A stretch of DNA of 30,226 nucleotides from Anaerolineae bacterium. GTDB lineage: Bacteria; Chloroflexota; Anaerolineae; Anaerolineales; Villigracilaceae. Below are positions 7,288-17,000 of the stretch, in pieces (position 1 is the first letter of the stretch; every line of letters starts with the position of its first letter). The DNA is taken from contig DQGV01000208.1 of assembly GCA_003524705.1 (NCBI GenBank), positions 1 to 30,226 on the forward strand, written 5' to 3'. The notes beneath the pieces were generated by a model. That model was not told the origin of the DNA. It was given only the letters and a program-made list of their open reading frames with translations, and made no database searches. Position numbers and translations under genes: made by a program.

Positions 7288-8226
7288 ATGACATTCATTG
7301 TAGCAGTTGATATTGGCGGCACACATATGCGTGCCGCTTCTTACTCACCAAATGATATAAAACCTATTAAACATCAAAGGATACGGACTCTTGCTTCGGA
7401 ACCCGGTGGATTTGAACGCCTCATTGGTGTGATTGAAGAGGTTTGGCCCCAAGGGGAGACAGTTTCTGCCATTGGAATTGGTTCACCTGGTCCCTTAGAC
7501 CCGCACACTGGTTATCTACTTGCTCCACCAAATAACCCGCAATTTCATAACTTTCCGTTAGCACCTAAATTAGCAGAACATTTTGGTGTGAAAGCATTTT
7601 TAGATAATGATGCTAATTTAGCAGGTTTAGCAGAATATCGTTTTGGAGCAGGCAAAGGTCATCATCATGTTTTGTATTTGACAGTAAGCACAGGCGTTGG
7701 GGGCGGCGTGATTGCTGATGATAAGTTGTTACAAGGTCATCATGGGTTGGCGGCGGAATTAGGTCATATTATTGTTGACCCGAATGGACCGTTATGCAAT
7801 TGCGGATTTGCAGGTCACTTAGAAGCATATTCATCAGGACCTGCTATCAGTAAGTATGTGCTTGGGGAATTAGAAGCAGGCGTAAAGTCAAGTATGAAGC
7901 GGGATGTTAATCTAAGTGCCAAAGAAATTGCAGAGGCGGCGCATCAAGGCGATGAACTTGCGATTAAAGCCTTTCAACGTGCTGGAGAATATTTGGGGAT
8001 TGGTGTTGCAAGCATGCTTCATTCATTTGACCCATCGATTGTTATTTTTGGCGGGGGTGTTTCACAAGTTGGAAATTTATTATTTGATTCGTTTCATAAA
8101 AGTTTGAAGGAAAGAGTGTTTCATCCAAGATATTTAGATGGTTTGGTAATTACCAAAGCACAATTAGGTGATGATGCTGGTTTGCTTGGCGCGCGTGCTT
8201 TGGCTGAAATGAAATTAGGTTTATAA
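7288..8226 (+). CDS. glk: ROK-family glucokinase
   Basis: A cytoplasmic sugar kinase, most likely ATP:glucose 6-phosphotransferase, of 312 residues. It has the ASKHA phosphate-1 motif VAVDIGGTHMR (5-15), a substrate loop GIGSPGPLD (63-71), the catalytic LDNDANLAGL with Asp108, the phosphate-2 loop STGVGGG (134-140), the sugar-binding ELGHI with His160, and the C-terminal adenosine-side FGGGVSQ. The zinc site of the ROK signature (CxCGxxGC) here reads CNCGFAGH: Cys170 and Cys172 are kept but the third cysteine is His177. The start is a leaderless ATG. The aminotransferase gene follows 18 bases later. Glucose is the likely substrate from the overall sequence, but other hexoses or N-acetyl sugars cannot be excluded. 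Confidence 0.92.
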   Translation: MTFIVAVDIGGTHMRAASYSPNDIKPIKHQRIRTLASEPGGFERLIGVIEEVWPQGETVSAIGIGSPGPLDPHTGYLLAPPNNPQFHNFPLAPKLAEHFGVKAFLDNDANLAGLAEYRFGAGKGHHHVLYLTVSTGVGGGVIADDKLLQGHHGLAAELGHIIVDPNGPLCNCGFAGHLEAYSSGPAISKYVLGELEAGVKSSMKRDVNLSAKEIAEAAHQGDELAIKAFQRAGEYLGIGVASMLHSFDPSIVIFGGGVSQVGNLLFDSFHKSLKERVFHPRYLDGLVITKAQLGDDAGLLGARALAEMKLGL

Positions 8227-8244
8227 AAAATTCAAGGAGTATGT

Positions 8245-9567
8245 ATGACCAAGTTTAAGAAAGTAGGACCGAAAGCTCATGCCATGATTGAACGTGATAA
8301 GAAAGTGATTTCACCTTCTTATCCGCGAGATTATCCATTTGTGATGGATTATGGCAAAGGTTCGGAAGTATGGGATGTGGATGGAAATCGTTATTTAGAT
8401 TTTATGGGTGGGATTGCAGTGGTTTCAACGGGGTATTCGCACCCACAAGTTGTAAAAGCGATTCAAGAGCAAGCAGAAAAATTTATTCACATTTCATCTG
8501 ATTTTTATCATGAGAATTGGGTTCGGCTAGGCGAAAGATTAAATGACATTGCACCTTTCAAAGAAGATGCGCTTTCCTTTATGACGAATTCAGGTACAGA
8601 AGCAGTGGAAGCCGCAATCAAACTGGCACGTTATAAAACGAAACGTGCAAACTTTATCGGTTTCACGGGTGCATTTCATGGCAGAACCATGGGGGCTGTA
8701 ACGTTTACTGCCAGCAAAGCAAAATATAAAAATGGATTTTATCCTTTGATGAATGGCGTAACGCATGCACCATTTCCAAATCCGTATCGTCCCATTCTTG
8801 AACGTAAAAAAGGTGAGGATTACGGCGAAGCAGTCGTTCGCTACATTGAAGAAGAAATTTTGGCACAAACATTACCGCCCAATGAAGTGGCAGGTATTTT
8901 GGTTGAGACCATTCAAGGTGAAGGTGGTTATATCGTTCCGCCAGATGGGTTTTATCCAGCCTTACGAAAATTGTGTGATAAACATGGCATTCTTCTAATT
9001 TTAGATGAAGTACAAAGTGGCATGGGACGCACAGGGAAGTGGTGGGCAATTGAACATTTCGGTGTTGAGCCAGATATTATCACCTCAGCAAAAGGCATTG
9101 CATCCGGTATGCCGCTTGGCGCATGTATTGCTAGAAAATCTGTGATGACTTGGGAGAATGGCACACATGGAAATACATATGGTGGTAATCCCATTTCTTG
9201 TGCGGCTTCATTAGCCACAATTGATTTAATCGAAAAACAATATATGCAAAACGCAAAAGAAGTTGGCGAATATGCCATGGATGCTTTGGAAGAAATTAAA
9301 GCACGTCACCCCAGCATTGGTGAAGTACGTGGCAAAGGCTTGATGATTGGCGTGGAGTTAGTCAAAAATCGTGAGACGAAAGAACCTGCAAAGGAATTAA
9401 CGCATCGTTTAACTGACCTGGCATTTGAGCGCGGACTTTTGACATTATCTTGCGGACAGAGTGTGATTCGCATCGCTCCGCCGTTATCCATTAGCAAAAG
9501 TGAAATTGATGAAGGCTTGAGAATCTTCGAAGATGCCTTGACTGCAGGCGAAAAAGAAATGAAGTAA
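8245..9567 (+). CDS. PLP-dependent class III aminotransferase (4-aminobutyrate/acetylornithine type)
   Basis: A fold-type I, class III PLP enzyme of 440 residues. It moves an amino group from an omega- or alpha-amino acid to a 2-oxo acid. The phosphate-binding NSGTEAVEAAIKLAR (115-129), FHGRTMGA, the cofactor-ring Asp254 in LILDEVQSGMGRTG, the Schiff-base Lys283 in SAKGIASGMPLGA and the TYGGNPISCAA loop are all present. An AAGGAG precedes the ATG at a suitable distance, and the gene starts 18 bases after glk, so the two are probably co-transcribed. The N-terminus (KKVGPKAHAMIERD) resembles the group often annotated as 4-aminobutyrate aminotransferase or broad-range aminotransferase/racemase in thermophiles. 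The exact substrate is open, so no symbol is given. A strong terminator follows. Confidence 0.92.
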   Translation: MTKFKKVGPKAHAMIERDKKVISPSYPRDYPFVMDYGKGSEVWDVDGNRYLDFMGGIAVVSTGYSHPQVVKAIQEQAEKFIHISSDFYHENWVRLGERLNDIAPFKEDALSFMTNSGTEAVEAAIKLARYKTKRANFIGFTGAFHGRTMGAVTFTASKAKYKNGFYPLMNGVTHAPFPNPYRPILERKKGEDYGEAVVRYIEEEILAQTLPPNEVAGILVETIQGEGGYIVPPDGFYPALRKLCDKHGILLILDEVQSGMGRTGKWWAIEHFGVEPDIITSAKGIASGMPLGACIARKSVMTWENGTHGNTYGGNPISCAASLATIDLIEKQYMQNAKEVGEYAMDALEEIKARHPSIGEVRGKGLMIGVELVKNRETKEPAKELTHRLTDLAFERGLLTLSCGQSVIRIAPPLSISKSEIDEGLRIFEDALTAGEKEMK

Positions 9568-9609
9568 AGCAGAGAATAGATAAATAATAAATAGCTATAG
9601 CTAGTCATT

Positions 9610-9642
9610 AGACTTCGGAAGTTTATAAAACTTCCGAAGTCT
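9610..9642. terminator. Convergent intrinsic terminator between aminotransferase and lipoprotein
   Basis: A perfect 15-bp inverted repeat (9610-9624 with 9628-9642) with a 3-base loop lies between two convergent genes. It is 42 bases past the aminotransferase stop and 57 bases past the lipoprotein stop; T-rich sequence follows on the plus side. Confidence 0.8.
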
Positions 9643-9699
9643 CTTAATTTGTAAGGATGGATAAGTTAAATATAAAAAAACTTCCTACATCCTTTTCAC

Positions 9700-10398
9700 T
9701 CATTCCCAATAAAATGGGTTTTTGGGATAAGCATCAAAAACATCGCTTTTTGAAGGTTGTTCGCTATACCATGCTGATAAACAAGTATCGTTATAGTTTT
9801 TTTGAGTAGTTGGATAAAAGTAACCTAAATTTATTACTAAAATATTTTCAAGTTTTAATTCTGAAGATGATTCGTCTTGATTAGAATTATTTAAATAAAC
9901 AGATGTTTGAATTCCTTTTTCTAACCAAACTACAGTTCTATTATTGCTCCCGAAAACAGGGGTATACCCAACTAGTTCGGGTATACCGTTTTTCTCAATC
10001 ATTTCTCCTAATGTGATCAAACTCTTTCTGGTATCTAATGTTAATAAAGGTGAAATATCTATACCACAAACCACATTGTTAGAATTAAGGAAATAGAAGT
10101 GCACATATTCTTCTTTGAATTTGTATTGATAAACACATCCGTCTTTATTTGAATTTGTTGTGAAACTATTTTCTCTAATCGGTTCACCATAAAGTGTTTT
10201 TATATCTTCAAAATTTGACACACCAATAATTATTTCGGATAGCTGGAAGTTATCTGAAATTTGGGTATAGTTTTTATCATGGAACAAATTACACATATTT
10301 TGCCCCACAGAATTTATGCTTTGACTATCTAACGCTGATTCTGCACAAGATATTACTAATAAAAACAAAAGAAACTTAATGAACCAGCGAAATTGCAT
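9700..10398 (-). CDS. Hypothetical lipoprotein
   Basis: The family is not recognised. The 232-residue product begins with a lipoprotein signal: charged start MQFRWFIK, a hydrophobic run, then the lipobox VISC with Cys18 as the expected lipidated residue. The mature part is rich in Asn, Ser and Tyr and has several Cys (NMCNLF, DGCVYQY, NVVCGID, DTCLSAW). It contains a segment like the outer-protein motif LGEMIEKNGIPELVGY (about 140-155), where a start-of-helix repeat could bind. The middle carries ISDNFQLSEIIIGVSNFEDIKTLYGEP, reminiscent of small SmpA/BamE-like folds, but this is weak. It lies 36 bases downstream of the TIR gene and may share its transcript. Its coding sequence is AT-rich compared with the metabolic genes. 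Confidence 0.8.
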   Translation of the reverse strand: MQFRWFIKFLLFLLVISCAESALDSQSINSVGQNMCNLFHDKNYTQISDNFQLSEIIIGVSNFEDIKTLYGEPIRENSFTTNSNKDGCVYQYKFKEEYVHFYFLNSNNVVCGIDISPLLTLDTRKSLITLGEMIEKNGIPELVGYTPVFGSNNRTVVWLEKGIQTSVYLNNSNQDESSSELKLENILVINLGYFYPTTQKNYNDTCLSAWYSEQPSKSDVFDAYPKNPFYWE

Positions 10399-10434
10399 TA
10401 ATTATTGAACTCTTACCTAGATAATCTCAATTTT

Positions 10435-11025
10435 TTAACCATTATCTACTTGATTATCATCACCAATGACAATATTTGAACCTGAGACGTTACCATGAAT
10501 GTTGATGATGTTTCCGCCTGATGGTTTCGGGTTTGATTTTCGTTTTTTGGGTGCAGGTTTTTTGATTGCAGGTGCTGGTCTACCATCTGCTGATAAAGGA
10601 TTTGCATTGACTTGGGTAGCACGCAGATTCAAACTTTTGATTAGTCTATCCATGCCGTTATCAGCGAACAAATCTACCCATTGATAGGATTTTAATTTGT
10701 AGGGCAGGTCACATTCTTCAAGGCGGGCCGGGATTAAGAAAATGCGTCCCTCTGGCATCTCAAGTGCCATGTCAAGTGCGAGGCGCATTTCTTTTTGAAC
10801 ATAACCTTCTTTGCTCACCGACTTTTTTGAGAGGCACAATAAAATCACATCGGCTTCATCTAGACCTTTGTGAATTTCGTAGTTCCAATCTTGCCCGGGT
10901 AGTAATTTTTCTTGGTCGTACCAAACATCTGCACCTTGTGTATGCAGGAAAGAATAGATTTTTTCTACTTGCGCTCTATCACCCGATGCGTAGGATAAAA
11001 ATATTTTTAACGGTTTGGTTGCCAT
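10435..11025 (-). CDS. Stand-alone TIR-domain protein with Gly/Asn-rich tail
   Basis: The first 140 residues are a complete TIR domain: strand A KIFLSYASGD (7-16), DVWYDQEKLLPGQDW (33-47, the BB-loop area), helix and strand around ADVILLCLSKKS, then GYVQKEMRLALD, FLIPARLEEC and YQWVDLF. Glu79 in the QKEM helix aligns with the position of the catalytic Glu of NAD-cleaving TIR domains such as SARM1. A basic, proline-rich linker (about 148-168) leads to a tail NIINIHGNVSGSNIVIGDDN (about 171-190), a motif I recognise from bacterial TIR and STAND proteins with unknown role. There is no NACHT, ATPase or membrane segment. Bacterial TIR proteins often act in phage defence or signalling by consuming NAD; whether this one does is not shown. 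The ATG is leaderless with TATAAT 6 bases ahead. Confidence 0.9.
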   Translation of the reverse strand: MATKPLKIFLSYASGDRAQVEKIYSFLHTQGADVWYDQEKLLPGQDWNYEIHKGLDEADVILLCLSKKSVSKEGYVQKEMRLALDMALEMPEGRIFLIPARLEECDLPYKLKSYQWVDLFADNGMDRLIKSLNLRATQVNANPLSADGRPAPAIKKPAPKKRKSNPKPSGGNIINIHGNVSGSNIVIGDDNQVDNG

Positions 11026-11031
11026 GTTTTA

Positions 11032-11037
11032 ATTATA
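11032..11037 (-). promoter_or_regulatory. -10 element of the TIR gene (leaderless)
   Basis: TATAAT on the minus strand ends 6 bases before the ATG at 11025. No SD is present. The place where a -35 would be is inside the terminator hairpin of the preceding giant gene. Confidence 0.6.
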
Positions 11038-11044
11038 AGCCCAA

Positions 11045-11081
11045 AATAAAAGACGGCGTTGTTGTAACACCGTCTTTTATT
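11045..11081 (-). terminator. Intrinsic terminator after the giant adhesin gene
   Basis: A 12-bp inverted repeat (11045-11056 with 11070-11081), extended by a few pairs inside a 13-base loop, begins directly at the stop codon of the giant gene and is followed by T-rich sequence on the minus strand. Confidence 0.8.
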
Positions 11082-11082
11082 T

Positions 11083-14000
11083 TTAACGTAGTTTTTCTGA
11101 ATTGAAGTACGTGTTGACTTCTTCCGTTTTTACTAAGACCGCCCGCACAGCAACACGGCTGGAGTATGTGTCTGTAGTTTCGTTATAGTTTTTGCAAGTG
11201 AGCAAGGTCAGCCATGCGTCATCTTCATGTTGTAAGACGCTTGTGTTATACGGGCTGATTGTTCGGTTTTGGCGAACTTCATACGTATATTTTGTGCCAT
11301 ACGCATAGACGATGATTTCGTCTCCCCAAGACAGTTGATTAAGGGTTGCAAATGGACCCGCTGTACCATCGGCTAAAGTAACGTGACCTGTTAAGGCACT
11401 ATTGCCTTGCCAACTTGGGAAGGCGGTTCCTTCTAGCCAACCAGCTTGTTGAGAAAGCCATGAAACATCCCATTCACCATCTACTATTGGAACACCTGTT
11501 ACTGGAATACTAATGTTGAGGCTTGGGATTTCAAGCCAGACACTGGTATCAGCATATTCTTTTTCGCTTGGCTGTTCTGGTAGAACTGTGGTGACATGAG
11601 GTGCAAAACCTGTAACAGGAATTAGGAAAGGCAGGACAACAGGATTTGTACCGCCACCACCTCCGCCACCAGTAGCAGGTGCATTAATTGTTACGTTATC
11701 TGAAACGCCATAAACATTCACTGGGTCAAGCGGGTCGTACCAGCGTTCTGTTGAGGTAACATTAAATGCAGATAGTTGAACTGGAAGCCCATTAATTTGA
11801 GGGTCAATGGGGAGTGATGTCCATGCAACAGAGGCTTCGTTGATTGCTGGCGTGCCTACCAAGATGGCATTAAATGTAATTGTTGAAGTTTGCCCTAATG
11901 GGAAAACTGCCCATTCAAAAATCAAGTCGGTTGTGGTATTGCCAGGGTTGCAATATGTTGCGGCGGGGGTATCTGGCGCAAGCCCGGCGGTATATGTTAC
12001 AGAGCATTGGACGTATTCCAGTGTTGCGGGTAAAAAGTCAGAGACAATTACATCAAAGGCATCTGTTTGGCTTTGTGGAACGGTATGGTCAATGACTAAT
12101 GTAAATTGAATCGGTGTACCGATAGGAACATTAGTAGTTGGTGTTGCAGATTTATCAATGGCTAAATCTGGCTCAACAATTTCAACATTAGAAGAACTCG
12201 TTGAGAACGAACCGCCTGTCCATGCCCAGGTGACGTTATTGTTTAATTGAATACCATCTTGATTTTCAATGACATCCAAAACAATGGCTCGGTATTGAAT
12301 TACGATTTGTTGCGAAGGTGCAGTAACTGTAATTGGGGAAGATAAAGTAAATACAATTTGTCTGCCATCATTAGCAGGGTTAGCAGATGTACCTACTGCC
12401 GGAGTAACTGATGGTGGACAAGCAGAGGCAGTTTCATCTACACCTTGCACGAAAACAGATATACAGTCTACAAATGCTAGACCTAAATCTAGTTGGTCTG
12501 TAATAGTTGTGTTGTTAAATGTTGAGCCAATGGGCAAATCAATCACGACTTCGTAAGTAACAATTTCACCAATAGCAACATCATTGCCAGTAGTGTGCGG
12601 TTCATTTGTATCAATAATGGATTTAGCAATGACTGGGTTTGCTATAAAGCCAAAATCTACGGTTGGGTTCGATGTGGTGCCATTTACATTAGAAACAGTA
12701 TTATTGTTTGAGGCACCAACATTTCCGGGTGTTAGTGTAACTGTTCCACTTGAAACCTGACCATTTCCTGTGCCAATACCATTATCATTGTTATCTATAT
12801 TTCCATCAGGGTCAGTTGTATCAGGAAGATTCGATGTATCTACTGTACTGGAATAACCAACAGGTGGGTTTACACGCACGATGTAATCACCAGCAGGTAA
12901 ACCACTAAATAAATAAGTTCCACCTGCGCCAGTAGTTACACCACCGGGGGCATCGTCGGCGGTACCTAAAATTCCATCAGGTCCCACGTTAATTTCTGTG
13001 CCGTTGCTTGAATATAGTTGAACGGTTGCACCGGGAAGTGGTGTATCTGTTCCTGCGTCATAATCGCCATCTGTATTAACATCAATAAATACGATGTTGC
13101 CAAGTGTTTGGCGGTAGAAGCCAAAATCTACAGTGAGGTTGCTTTGATTATTGACCGCTTCGCCCGGCGGGTTAGGTGATTCTATATCCGATTCGTTTAT
13201 CGGCTCTGACGGTGCAACGTCTAAAGTGACGGCTTGGCTAATCACTGCACCAACAAAACTGGGCAAGATTGAGCGCGTTCCGTTATCTTCACTGTCTATA
13301 TTGTTATCTGGGTCTGGAGCGGTAGTTTCGTTAACTGCGCCAGTTGCATCAAGTGTAGTGCCACTGCTCCAATAGCCGGCAAGCGGGCCTCCACTTAGGA
13401 ATTGAGAGGCGGGAATCACAACCACATAATCGCCGGCGGGTAAATTATCAAAACGATAATAGCCACCATTGGCAGTTGTATCTGTTGCAAGGACAGCCCC
13501 CGTAGGATTGCCACCTACATCTGCGGCGTAAAGCTGTACGGTTACGCCATTCACGCCAGACTCAGTACCAAAATCAATTTGACTATTGTTGTTGGTATCA
13601 AACCAAATGCGATTGCCTAAACTATAAATTGGGGTGACAAAGCCAAAATCAACAGTTAAGTCTGTAGTAGTGCCGTTTGTGTTATTAACAGTAATATTGG
13701 CGGCGACTTCACCTGCTTCCATAGTTAATACGCCACTGCTTACTGTGCCTGTGGATGTGCCGATACCGTTATCATCATTATCCACATTTGAGTCGGGGTC
13801 ATTTGTGCCAGCAGTATCAATGGTGCTAGAGATTAATCCATTAGGTGGTGTGACTTCGACAATGTAATTGCCTTCTGGTAAGCCACTGAAACCATAATTG
13901 CCATTCACATCAGAATAGACACCACCATCACCATCATCGGCGTTGCCTTGAATGCCATCAGGTCCCCAGCCATCATCTTCAGTGCCGGGGATGCCGTCAA

Positions 14001-17000
14001 AGCCTGTGATGATTTCTGTAGTCCCATTTTCAGCAAACAATTGTACAAGGGCATTGAATAGCGGTGCATCTGTACCTGCATTATAAAAACCGTTGGAGTT
14101 TATGTCTGAATAGATTAAGTTCCCAAAGTTGACTTGATAAAAACCAAAATCAACTGTCATGTTAGCGCGATTATCATCTGTACCTTGCCCGCTGGTTTCA
14201 AGGTCTGTTTCGCCAGTGGGTTCGCTGTTGCCAGGTCCTAATGTGACTGCTGTTGCGGCAACATAGTTAATGGTGTTGCCAGTAAAAGTTGTCTGTCCGT
14301 TATCATCACTATCTACATCATTATCTGGATCGTTGGCAGTAGAGTCGCTAATGGTTCCATTGGCGGCAATAGATGTGCCACTGCTCCAATAACCTGATAA
14401 TGGGTCACCTGCAACCGTATCGCCTCCGCCTGTATTGCGGAAGTTATCTGATGCAATGACGACAACATAATTGCCTGCATCAAGTCCATCAAAACGATAA
14501 TGACCATTTGAATCCGTTGTATCAAATGATAAGAAAGTATCACCAGCATCAAAGATGCCATTGCCATTATCTATATATAGCTCAACACGAACACCGCTAA
14601 TACCTTGTTCACCGGCGTCAATCACACTGTTGTTATTCGTATCGTACCAAACACGATTACCTAAACTATATCCAAGCACAAAGCCAAAATCTACAGTTGG
14701 GTCAGATGTTGTTCCGTTGGAATTGTTGACCGTGATATTTGGGGCAACTTCCCCGGCATCTAACGTGAGTACACCGCTTCTTACTTGACCTCCACCTGTT
14801 CCTATACCGTTATCATTGTTATTGGTGTTGACATCTGGATTTAATGTGTCGGCATTATCAGCAGTATCTACTGTGCTGGTATATTGTGCAGGGGGTGTAA
14901 CACCAACTACATAATCACCTTCTGGTAAACCACTAAATGAATAAAGACCTGTTCCAGTAGTGATAACACCACCAGTACCATCATCAGCATTGCCTTGTAT
15001 GCCATCAGGTCCCCAGCCATCGTCTGCGGTACCGGGAATGCCATCTGCGCCAGTGATGATTTCTGTTAATGTAGTGCCTGTTGCATCACTTGCATACAAT
15101 TGAACTAATGCACCGGCTAGGGGTGTATCGCCTGCATTAAATGCACCGCTGTTATCATTATCTACAAATACTAAATCACCAATTTCAGCGCGATAAAATC
15201 CAAAGTCAACGGTCATGTTGGCTTGTACATCGGGTTCGCCTTGCCCGCCGGATAAATCTGTCTCGTTGAGTGGTTCATCCGCGGCTGGACCAAGCGTCAC
15301 TGCGTTTGAGGCGACATAGTTCAATGTGTTCCCTGTGAAATTGCTTATGCCGTTTTCATCGCTGTCATCTACATCTGTATCAACATCATTTGCAGTTGTG
15401 TCACTGATGACACCTGCGCTATTCATTGAAGTGTTACTGCTCCAATATCCTGCAAGTGGATTGCCCGGAACTGTATCTCCGACTACATCGCGGAAGTTAT
15501 CATCCGGTAGGAGGACAATATATTCTCCGGGAGGTAAATTGTCGAAGCGATAATATCCGCCAGAAGCAGTTGTCGTTGAAGACAGTAATGTATCACCTAC
15601 ATCATAAACGCCGTTTAGATTTGAATCTTGATAAAGTTCTACGAGAACGCCATCAATGCCGACTTCTGTACCAGCGTCAATTAATCCATTGTTGTTGGTG
15701 TCGTACCAAATGCGGTTACCAAGGCTAAATTCAAGTGGCGGGCTAGAGAAGCCAAAGTCGTAAGTATGGTTATTTTGCCCGGCATTACCAGTTGTTACTG
15801 GAATGATGGCATGATTACCACTCGTGGTGCCATCTGAGTCAATTTGGTCATTTGCACCTGCATCGGTTGGAGATAAGTTCAAGCCTGCTAAGACGGCTTG
15901 TTGGCTTCCGCCAGTAATATTGGGAATGCGAATTTCATAAGTTTCATTTGGTTCTAGCTCAGGAATGCCATAAATGTGACTGGCAGTAGAAGTGCCACCC
16001 GGGAAAGAACTAAAGAAGTAATTGCCGTTTGCATCAGTAGTAGCGGTAGCAATTAAGATTCCGCCTTGATATAGTTCCACTGTTACACCAGCAAGTGGTG
16101 TTTCACCCGGCTCCTGAATGCCATCGTTGTCTGTTTCTGACCAAACTCTATTACCAATCTCAATTGGTGCACTATAACAGAATCCTTCCACGTCACCGAT
16201 GCCAATGGCTTTACCAAATGTGGTTGCGCCAGAGCCAGAATCTTGTGGGAAGATTTCATAGGCACGGTTACGGGTACCTGTTAAGTTATTAAACCAAGCA
16301 ATACCGCCTGAACGAATGTTAAATGGGTCGAAAATAGAGACAGCGATTTCATCGGTGCCAGGGATGAGAACTAAGCCACCAACCGTTACTTCATGATGTG
16401 TTCCTCCGCCTATTGCTGTACTAACTACATACATATCTTGCCAATAATATTCGCCGTTGCCGGGTCCTTGATTACCTCCAGCACCACCGGTTGTAATGCT
16501 TCCGCAGGAAGCATTGTTTTCAAGTACGAAAACCCCACCTGAGAGACAAGCCCGTAGGATATCACCTGCGGCAACACCTTCATATAAGCTGGCTGGGTTT
16601 GCAGGAATATTTACAACAACTGGAGCATAGCCTGAATCTTTGTTATATAAAGTGACATTGTTTCCCCAAGGGCTTGAGGTAGCGTAGTTGGCATTTCCGG
16701 CTTGATGCCCTAAACGGTCCATTAAACCAATCATTAAGTCGCCATTGGTATCAAATTCAATATCAGAAAGAATCGGTTGTGGGTAAATGATTTGTTTGTC
16801 AAATGCTAAGTCTGTATTTCCGTTAGTACATGGGTTTGTACAGAGTGAAGTCATGGTCGGAGACCAAGGTCTCCATTCAGCTGGATACCCACCGTCTGTA
16901 TTGCTTACATTCCCGCGTGGATAATTAAGTGCAAATTCAAATACTAAGGAAAATGTGCCTGGTGTACTTTCACTTGTTTTGATAATATAGCCACGCAGGT

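Noticed and set aside
11494..11508. Second IPVTG (residues 2355-2359) in the giant protein as another sorting signal
   Set aside because: It falls on the N-terminal core strand of the sortase domain (ISIPVTGVPIV), so it is explained by the fold.
12650..15729. Regularly spaced repeats as a CRISPR array
   Set aside because: Period of about 1 kb, in-frame protein domains and no short identical repeats with spacers.
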